Source: an uncultured Clostridium sp. (GTDB lineage: Bacteria; Bacillota; Clostridia; TANB77; CAG-508). Taken from it: a stretch of 8,378 nt of DNA. Below are positions 1-5,162 of the stretch, one piece after another. The stretch lies in the NCBI GenBank assembly GCA_946497905.1, contig CAMMMI010000077.1, positions 1-8,378 of the forward strand, given 5' to 3'. The position numbers and the translations under genes were made by a program. The first letter of the stretch is position 1. The number at the start of each line of letters is the position of its first letter. The notes beneath the pieces are model-generated. The model did not search any database and was not told the DNA's origin. It saw only the letters and a list, made by a program, of their open reading frames with translations.

Positions 1-10
1 TCGGGATTGA

Positions 11-54
11 AGGAACGTCCCCTAGTTGTCAAAATAGCCCGTCCCCTTTGGCAC
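11..54. repeat. GC-rich intergenic repeat with two CGTCCCCT cores
   Basis: Two copies of CGTCCCCT lie at 16-23 and 40-47, a 24-bp period, each followed by a TTGTCA/TTGGCA-like element. The segment TGTCAAA (27-33) can pair with TTTGGCA (47-53) as a 7-bp stem with one G-T wobble, leaving the CCCGTCCCC core in a 13-nt loop. About half of the first 60 bases are G or C, against roughly a quarter to a third in the genes that follow, so it stands out from its surroundings. From memory, it resembles the short GGGGACGG repeats scattered between genes in many clostridial genomes, in places as REP-like hairpins. That family assignment is recollection, not a search result. The left end may be truncated by the window edge. 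Confidence 0.6.
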
Positions 55-67
55 TGGAAAGGAAAAT

Positions 68-646
68 ATGGAAATAGTAATAGCGTCAAGCAACAAAGGA
101 AAGATAAAAGAAATACAGGAAATATTAAATAATTATAAAATTATTTCATTAAAAGAGCTAAACATAGATATAAATATAGAAATAAAAGAAGATGGAAAAA
201 ATTTTTTAGAAAATGCAATAAAAAAAGCTACAGAAATCTCGAAGTTTGTAGATGGGAAATTAAGTATAGCTGATGATTCAGGAATAGAGATAGAGTATCT
301 AAATGGTTTTCCAGGAGTACATACAAAAAGATGGATGGAAGGTACAGATAGACAAAGAAATTTAGCAATATTAGATAAATTAAAAGGAGTGCCAAAAGAG
401 AAAAGAAAGATTACTTTCATAACTGCAATAGCTCTTACAGATGGTAAAGAGTTAATAACAGCAGAAGGAAAAATAGATGGTTATGTTTCAGAAAATATCA
501 GAGGAGAAAATGGATTTGGATTTGATGAGATTTTTGAATTAGATGATGGAAGAACTTTAGCAGAGCTTTCAAGTGATGAAAAAAACAAGATTAGTTCAAG
601 AAGAAAAGCATTAGAAATATTAAAAAGAAATTTGGCTTCAAATTAA
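68..646 (+). CDS. rdgB: RdgB/HAM1-family XTP/dITP (non-canonical purine NTP) pyrophosphatase
   Basis: Hydrolyses dITP, XTP and ITP to the monophosphate plus pyrophosphate in the cytosol, keeping deaminated purines out of DNA and RNA. The 192-aa length is normal for the family. Visible motifs are the N-terminal SSNKGK phosphate-binding loop (residues 7-12), ADDSG with the metal/catalytic aspartates (68-72), GFPGV (80-84), GFGFD (149-153) and ELSSDEKN (166-173). The start is supported by the family-typical opening MEIVIASSNKGK and by GGAAAGGA 4 nt upstream. An in-frame TAG at 35-37 limits any longer start. The usual C-terminal S-H-R base-binding motif reads S-S-R here (176-178), so the conserved His is a Ser. 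The upstream neighbour is out of view; rph is common there in Firmicutes. No terminator separates it from the next gene 60 bp downstream, so cotranscription is plausible. Confidence 0.96.
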   Translation: MEIVIASSNKGKIKEIQEILNNYKIISLKELNIDINIEIKEDGKNFLENAIKKATEISKFVDGKLSIADDSGIEIEYLNGFPGVHTKRWMEGTDRQRNLAILDKLKGVPKEKRKITFITAIALTDGKELITAEGKIDGYVSENIRGENGFGFDEIFELDDGRTLAELSSDEKNKISSRRKALEILKRNLASN

Positions 647-706
647 CAAATTAACATATTGACATAGTTAAAATTGGAAAGATCTATAATAATGAGGTGA
701 AAAGTA

Positions 707-1459
707 ATGATTGATTTAGAATATGCAAGAAAGAATTATAAAGAATATCTTTCTAAATATGATTTAAGTAATGATAAGGCAAAATTAAAAGTAGAACATA
801 CATATCGTGTAGCCGAAATATCAAGGATAATAGCTAAAGCCATGAATTTAAATCAAGAAAAACAACAATTAGCAGAATTAATAGGATTATTGCATGATAT
901 AGGTAGATTTAAGCAATATGAGATGGTCAAAAATAATGAAGAAGTAACTAAATATGACCATGGAGATTATGGGGCAGAATTACTAAGTCATGACATTAGA
1001 AAATATATAGAAACTAGCAAATATGATAATATAATTATGAAGGCTATAAAAAATCACAATAAATTTGAGATTGAAGAAAATTTATCAGAAGAGGAATTAT
1101 TTTTTTCAAAACTTATAAGAGATGCAGATAAGATAGATATATTATTTGAGTGCTTGAATATTTTTTGGAAAGGAAAAGAAGAATTAATAGAGCAATCTAA
1201 ATTAAGAGATGAAATCTGTAATAGCATAAATAAAAACCAAATGATAGAAATAAAAGGAAATAGCATAAATAGTATGTTTACAACATTAGCATATACATTT
1301 GACATTAATTTTAAAGAAAGTTATAAATATATAAAAGAACAGAATTATATAAACAAAATAATAGCAAGATTTAATTTTAAAGATATTGAAACAAAACAAA
1401 AAGTTGCTGAATTAATAAATATTTTAAATACATATATAGAAAATAAAATAAAAAATTAA
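707..1459 (+). CDS. HD-domain metal-dependent phosphohydrolase
   Basis: A 250-aa soluble protein of the HD superfamily. The metal ligands fall in the expected order: H31 (VEHTYRVAEI), the H63-D64 doublet (LLHDIGRF), H85 (DHGDYGAELL), H117 (KNHNK) and an aspartate in RDADKID (139-144). The extra histidines after the HD doublet make it a full multi-His HD enzyme, not a degenerate one. The family hydrolyses phosphate esters, including nucleotides and cyclic nucleotides; the substrate here cannot be told from sequence. Residues 180-250 are a lysine/asparagine-rich helical tail with no motif I recognise, and no membrane segment or signal peptide is seen. The start is well fixed by GAGGTGA (694-700), 6 nt before the ATG. 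Lying between rdgB and topB is compatible with a nucleotide-related role, but that is inference. Confidence 0.9.
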   Translation: MIDLEYARKNYKEYLSKYDLSNDKAKLKVEHTYRVAEISRIIAKAMNLNQEKQQLAELIGLLHDIGRFKQYEMVKNNEEVTKYDHGDYGAELLSHDIRKYIETSKYDNIIMKAIKNHNKFEIEENLSEEELFFSKLIRDADKIDILFECLNIFWKGKEELIEQSKLRDEICNSINKNQMIEIKGNSINSMFTTLAYTFDINFKESYKYIKEQNYINKIIARFNFKDIETKQKVAELINILNTYIENKIKN

Positions 1460-1581
1460 ATTGTAGCACATTTTTAAGTATAAATTAAAAATTTATAAAA
1501 CTAATACATAACTAATAAATAATATATGCAAATTAAAAAATATATAATAAAACTACTAAAATCTAAAAAGAGGATAACAAA

Positions 1582-3591
1582 ATGAGTAAAAAATTAATAA
1601 TAACAGAAAAGCCATCAGTAGCAATGGAATTTGCAAAAGCCCTAAAAATAACAACAAATAGAAAAAACGGATATTTAGAATCAGAAAATTGGATAATAAC
1701 TTGGTGTGTAGGACATTTAGTAACAATGAGTTATCCAGAAAAATATGATGAAAAATTAAAGTTTTGGAGATTAGACACATTACCATTTATTCCAGAAGAA
1801 TGGAAATATGAGATTATACCACAAGTTGCGAATCAATTTAATATTGTAAAAGAATTAATGCAAAGAGAAGATATAGAAGAAATATACAATGCAGGAGACT
1901 CAGGGCGTGAAGGAGAGTACATCCAAAGGCTAGTATTTATGATGGCACATCCAAATCCAAAAGCAAAAATGAAGAGAGTATGGATTGATTCACAAACACA
2001 AGAGGAAATCTTAAGAGGAATAAAAGAAGCAAAACCAATGTCAGAATATGATAGTTTATCAGATAGTGCATATTTAAGAGCAAAAGAAGATTATTTGATT
2101 GGAATAAATTTTTCAAGATTACTTTCAATTATTTACGGAAGAAAATTAGCACAAAGTATAAATGAAGAAAAGGCGTCAATATCAGTTGGAAGAGTAATGA
2201 CTTGTGTCTTAGGAATGGTAGTATCTAGAGAAAGAGAAATAAGGAATTTTGTCAAAACAAAATATTATAAAATTGTAGGAATATTCGGAGACGAAAAGGA
2301 AAATTTTAAAGCTGAATGGAAAGTAAATGAAAAATCAAAAATGTTTGAATCTCCAAAATTGTATAATGAAACAGGATTTAAGAAAGAAAATGAAGCAAAA
2401 CAATTTATTTCTGAATTACAAGGGAAAAAAGCTATTATTTCAGAATTAAAGAAATCAAAGCAAAAAGAGAATGCACCGTTATTATTTAATTTAGCAGAAA
2501 TACAGAATGAATGTACAAAAAGATTTAAAATAAAACCAGATGAAACTTTAGATGTAATACAAAATTTATATGAAAAAAAATTAGTAACATATCCAAGAAC
2601 AGATGCAAGAGTCCTTTCAACAGCAGTAGCAAAAGAAATAACAAAAAACTTAAATGGCATAGCAAGAGGTATGAAAGATGAAGAAATACAAGGATATATA
2701 AAACAAATGTCAGAAGAAAAATATTCAACAAACTTGATAAAAACGAAATATGTAAATGACAGTAAAATAACAGATCATTATGCAATAATACCTACAGGTC
2801 AAGGATATGAAAACTACAATCAACTAAATGACTTACAAAAACAAGTATATAAAGTAATAGTAAAACGATTTTTAGCGATATTTTATCCGCCAGCTGAATA
2901 TAGTAAAATTCAAGTTACAGTGGATATAGAAAATGAAAAATTTTATTGTAGTGGTAAAGTATGTACAAAACAAGGATTTTTAGAAATACTAAGACCAATT
3001 AAAAATAAGCCGGAAAGTAATAAGCAACAAGAAAATAGCAATAATTATTTAGAAAAGAATAAAAGCGAAAATAAGGATGAAAATAAACAAGAAAACAAAG
3101 ATGAAAGCAAAGAAGATAGTACAAATCTAGAAATATTGAAAAAACTGAAAAAAGGACAAGAAATATTAGTAAACAACTTTGAAATAAAAGAAGCAGAGAC
3201 ATCACCACCTACTAGATATAACTCAGGAACAATAATATTAGCTATGGAAAATGCAGGAAAATTGATAGAAGATGAAGAACTAAGAGAACAAATAAAAGGA
3301 GCAGGAATTGGAACAAGCGCAACAAGAGGAGAAATAATAAAAAAACTAGAAAAAATAAAATATATAAACATAAATACAAAAACGCAAATAGTAACACCAA
3401 CAAATAAAGGTGAAAATATTTATGACATTGTAAGGATATCAATGCCAGATATGTTAAATCCAAAACTTACAGCAAGTTGGGAAAAAGGGCTAGATATGGT
3501 CGCTAAAAAAGAAATAAAACCAGATGAATTTATGGTTAAATTAGAAAACTATATAAATTCTAAATTTAATAAACTAGTAGTAAAAATGTAA
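1582..3591 (+). CDS. topB: DNA topoisomerase III (type IA)
   Basis: Type IA topoisomerase that passes single strands through a transient 5'-phosphotyrosine break, relaxing negative supercoils and decatenating recombination or replication intermediates. The 669-aa protein opens with a TOPRIM domain: E9 in TEKPS and the acidic motif D106-S-G-R-E-G-E112. The Gly at the second acidic position is, from memory, usual for Gram-positive TopB. The catalytic tyrosine is Y337 in VTYPRTD, followed by ITDHYAIIPT (396-405) and GIGTSATRGEII (575-586). Residues about 473-515 form a K/E/N/D-rich linker. The protein ends soon after the core fold; its last cysteines are C456 and C461, so no C-terminal Cys4 zinc ribbon is present. 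The start has AGAGGA (1569-1574) 7 nt upstream. The 122-bp gap before it is almost pure A/T with no terminator, so readthrough from the HD gene is possible. Nothing nearby suggests a plasmid or conjugative-element copy. Confidence 0.95.
   Translation: MSKKLIITEKPSVAMEFAKALKITTNRKNGYLESENWIITWCVGHLVTMSYPEKYDEKLKFWRLDTLPFIPEEWKYEIIPQVANQFNIVKELMQREDIEEIYNAGDSGREGEYIQRLVFMMAHPNPKAKMKRVWIDSQTQEEILRGIKEAKPMSEYDSLSDSAYLRAKEDYLIGINFSRLLSIIYGRKLAQSINEEKASISVGRVMTCVLGMVVSREREIRNFVKTKYYKIVGIFGDEKENFKAEWKVNEKSKMFESPKLYNETGFKKENEAKQFISELQGKKAIISELKKSKQKENAPLLFNLAEIQNECTKRFKIKPDETLDVIQNLYEKKLVTYPRTDARVLSTAVAKEITKNLNGIARGMKDEEIQGYIKQMSEEKYSTNLIKTKYVNDSKITDHYAIIPTGQGYENYNQLNDLQKQVYKVIVKRFLAIFYPPAEYSKIQVTVDIENEKFYCSGKVCTKQGFLEILRPIKNKPESNKQQENSNNYLEKNKSENKDENKQENKDESKEDSTNLEILKKLKKGQEILVNNFEIKEAETSPPTRYNSGTIILAMENAGKLIEDEELREQIKGAGIGTSATRGEIIKKLEKIKYININTKTQIVTPTNKGENIYDIVRISMPDMLNPKLTASWEKGLDMVAKKEIKPDEFMVKLENYINSKFNKLVVKM
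2998..3126 (+). repeat. Low-complexity degenerate repeat inside topB encoding a charged linker
   Basis: Short A-rich units such as GAAAATAAGGATGAAAATAA recur imperfectly and encode a string of Glu-Asn-Lys-Asp/Gln steps (ENKDENKQENKDESKED) at residues about 473-515. They sit between the FLEILRP segment and the conserved block leading to SPPTRYNSGT, a place where TopB proteins have a variable linker. The run is probably a flexible solvent-exposed insertion whose length could change by slippage. Confidence 0.6.
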
Positions 3592-3632
3592 AAGCACTCT
3601 AAAAGTAATAAACTCTTTAGAGTGCTTTTACA
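3587..3632. terminator. Bidirectional intrinsic terminator between convergent genes
   Basis: A perfect 17-bp inverted repeat, TGTAAAAGCACTCTAAA (3587-3603) and its complement (3616-3632), has a 12-nt loop. The core GCACTCTAAA/TTTAGAGTGC stem is followed by TTTT on the + strand and, read in reverse, also by TTTT on the - strand. It begins inside the last topB codons, includes the topB TAA, and ends 2 bp from the stop of the opposing frame. This is the expected form of a shared terminator for converging transcripts. The U tracts are short, so efficiency is uncertain. Confidence 0.88.
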
Positions 3633-3634
3633 GA

Positions 3635-4018
3635 TTAGCCACGCCAGTAGAGAAGAAAATTGTCTCCATTGACATCACATTTCTTTATAAAGGAAACGAA
3701 AGAACTGATGTCTGAAAAGCATTTTTCTTCTTCTGAAATTTGCCGAGCATAGATTTTTTCCTTACTTAATATCATATCAGTTGCTTCATCTATAGACAAA
3801 GCAATGCTATTGTCAGGAACATGGAATTTTTTTAAATTCTCCTGACTGTATCCATAAAATTCACATTGCTGATAAGTAGAAAGTTTTAAAAAATTGTCAA
3901 GTTCCCTTAGAGATTTAACAGGTTTCATTATATCCCGTGAGACCTGACACTTTGGAAAAATTCCATGTTCTAGCAATTCACGAGCTTCGTTGGTACTGAA
4001 ATTGACATAAAAAGTCAA
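3635..4018 (-). CDS. Unrecognised 127-codon frame, possibly a 5'-truncated foreign gene
   Basis: I do not recognise this protein. It is soluble-looking, mixed-charge and has four cysteines (C24, C52, C100, C114), with no membrane segment, signal peptide or known motif; it ends FLLYWRG. The frame can only begin between a TAA at 4040-4042 and TTG at 4016-4018. No ATG or GTG is available there, and no ribosome binding site lies 5-12 nt before the TTG; a GGTGGG 14 nt upstream belongs to the dehydrogenase gene. The next in-frame ATG is codon 31, with only a weak GGGA before it. Codon use differs from every neighbour: CGT, CGG, GGC, GAC, CTT and CAG are common, where neighbours use AGA, GGA and TTA. 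It begins 2 bp after the dehydrogenase stop and could be cotranscribed or translationally coupled. A remnant of a longer acquired gene is equally possible. Coding is likely; a working gene is uncertain. Confidence 0.5.
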   Translation of the reverse strand: MTFYVNFSTNEARELLEHGIFPKCQVSRDIMKPVKSLRELDNFLKLSTYQQCEFYGYSQENLKKFHVPDNSIALSIDEATDMILSKEKIYARQISEEEKCFSDISSFVSFIKKCDVNGDNFLLYWRG

Positions 4019-4020
4019 AA

Positions 4021-4923
4021 TTACACAATAGACCCACCATTAACATGAATAATTTGTCCAGTAACATACCTAGAATCATCACTAGCAAGATACAAATAAG
4101 CAGGAGCAAGTTCAAAAGGTTGACCAGCACGTTTTAAAGGAGTATCAGTACCAAAAATCTCTACCTCCTGTTCATTAAAAGAAGAAGGAATAAGAGGAGT
4201 CCAAATAGGACCAGGGGCAACAGCATTAACACGAATTTTTTGATCAGCAAGAGAAAGTGCAAGAGATTTAGTAAATACAGTTATAGCACCTTTAGTAGAA
4301 GAATAATCAATTAAATTCTTCTTTCCATCAAAAGCAGTAATAGAAGTAGTATTAATAATACTGCTATTAGCTTGTAAATAAGGTAAAACAGCTTTAGTCA
4401 AATAAAAAAATGTAAAAATATTAGTTTCAAAAGTATCTTTTAATTGTTGACTAGAAATATCTAAAATACTATTTTGAGGAAATTGCACACCACAATTATT
4501 AATCAAAATATCAATTTTCCCAAAACAATTCATTGCAGTATCAGCAATATATTTAGATAAATTCTCATCGCGTAAATCACCAGGAATTAAAATACATTTT
4601 CGTCCATAATTTTCGACTAATTGTTTAGTATAATTTGCGTCTTCATGTTCATTTAAGTAACTAATAACAATATCAGCACCTTCTTTAGCAAAAAGAATAC
4701 TAATAGCACGACCAATTCCACTATCACCACCTGAAATAACTAAAACTTTATTTTGTAATTTTCCACTTGGTATGTAGCTAGGATTTTCTGAAATTGGCAA
4801 TGGATTCATTTCATATTCAAAGCCTGGTTGAACAGATTGATGTTGAGCAGGAAAAGTAAGAGGGGTTTTTACATTTTCATCTTTGTAACCTAAATAAGGT
4901 ATTATAGGGTAATTTTCTAACAT
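4021..4923 (-). CDS. Short-chain dehydrogenase/reductase, YdaD/YhdF/YghA type
   Basis: A 300-aa NAD(P)-dependent oxidoreductase of the SDR family. The cofactor loop is SGGDSGIG (64-71), followed by D116 in PGDL, NNCG (142-145, where NNAG is usual), N168, and the catalytic set S194, Y207 and K211 (YSSTK). PGPIWTPL (237-244) and YVTGQIIHVNGG (286-297) are the usual late motifs. The N-terminal extension with PAQHQSVQPG and EMNPLP (25-42) marks the subgroup that includes B. subtilis YdaD (general stress protein 39) and YhdF and E. coli YghA; their substrates are poorly defined, so I give no specific reaction. Cytosolic. The start is firm: AAGGAGA (minus strand, 4937-4931) lies 7 nt before the ATG. 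It is transcribed divergently from mfd, with the unknown 127-codon frame directly downstream. Codon use matches the host. Confidence 0.93.
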   Translation of the reverse strand: MLENYPIIPYLGYKDENVKTPLTFPAQHQSVQPGFEYEMNPLPISENPSYIPSGKLQNKVLVISGGDSGIGRAISILFAKEGADIVISYLNEHEDANYTKQLVENYGRKCILIPGDLRDENLSKYIADTAMNCFGKIDILINNCGVQFPQNSILDISSQQLKDTFETNIFTFFYLTKAVLPYLQANSSIINTTSITAFDGKKNLIDYSSTKGAITVFTKSLALSLADQKIRVNAVAPGPIWTPLIPSSFNEQEVEIFGTDTPLKRAGQPFELAPAYLYLASDDSRYVTGQIIHVNGGSIV

Positions 4924-4954
4924 AAATTCATCTCCTTAAAAATATTTGCGTAAT

Positions 4955-4983
4955 ATTATATGCACTGAAATTAAAAATATGAT
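4955..4983 (-). promoter_or_regulatory. Possible promoter of the dehydrogenase gene
   Basis: Reading the minus strand, a perfect TATAAT lies at 4960-4955, with ATCATA (3 of 6 matches to TTGACA) 17 bp upstream at 4983-4978. Transcription would start near 4948 and leave a leader of about 25 nt that keeps the AAGGAGA ribosome binding site. A pair of AATATT sites 5 bp apart (4941-4946, 4952-4957) straddles the -10 and start region; this may be chance in such A/T-rich DNA. Confidence 0.4.
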
Positions 4984-5085
4984 TATTAAAGCATTACAAT
5001 TCGCCATATCGAGAATAATAATAGCAATAAATATAGTATTTTGAATGTGATTGGAGTAATTTTAGAAATTCTTTATATTTTTCTC

Positions 5086-5114
5086 TTCATATTTTCCAAA
5101 AAATATGATAAAAT
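5086..5114 (+). promoter_or_regulatory. Possible mfd promoter with extended -10
   Basis: TTCATA (5086-5091, 4 of 6 to TTGACA), a 17-bp spacer and TAAAAT (5109-5114, 5 of 6 to TATAAT), preceded by TGA that gives the extended -10 TGN. Transcription would begin near 5121, giving a leader of about 40 nt before the ATG. An alternative pair is TTGGAG (5051-5056), 17 bp, TATATT (5074-5079). The sequence cannot decide between them. Confidence 0.45.
5087..5108. promoter_or_regulatory. Operator-like palindrome over the putative mfd promoter
   Basis: TCATATTTT (5087-5095) and AAAATATGA (5100-5108) are perfect 9-bp inverted arms around a CCAA spacer. They fill the space between the proposed -35 and -10 hexamers. 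The size and symmetry suit a dimeric repressor site. It is all A/T apart from one C or G per arm, so chance is a real alternative. No match to a named operator is claimed. Confidence 0.3.
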
Positions 5115-5162
5115 ATAAAAACAAAAATAAATATGGATAAGCAAAAATAAAGGAGAAACCAA

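Noticed and set aside
659..690. TTGACA (659-664) and TATAAT (685-690), a perfect hexamer pair before the HD gene.
   Set aside because: The spacer is 20 bp, and transcription would start at about 697, inside the GAGGTGA ribosome binding site, giving a leader too short to be translated normally.
1480..1496. ATAAATT/AATTTAT inverted repeat after the HD gene as a terminator.
   Set aside because: The 7-bp stem is all A/T with a 3-nt loop and no U tract, too weak to terminate.
1543..1548. TATAAT upstream of topB as a promoter.
   Set aside because: No acceptable -35 hexamer at 16-18 bp, and such -10 matches are frequent in this nearly pure A/T gap. A weak promoter cannot be excluded.
1556..3463. 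Many minus-strand open frames rich in Leu, Phe and Ser opposite topB, and similar ones opposite mfd, rdgB and the HD gene.
   Set aside because: They are shadows of A-rich + strand codons, lack ribosome binding sites and overlap clearly conserved genes.
1582..3591. topB as part of an integrative conjugative element.
   Set aside because: TopB is common on such elements, but no relaxase, VirB4/VirD4, integrase or att-like repeats are seen, and the flanking genes are chromosomal housekeeping genes.
4002..4018. TTGAC/GTCAA inverted repeat at the 5' edge of the 127-codon frame as a recombination site.
   Set aside because: The arms are only 5 bp, with no direct repeats or mobile-element ends nearby.
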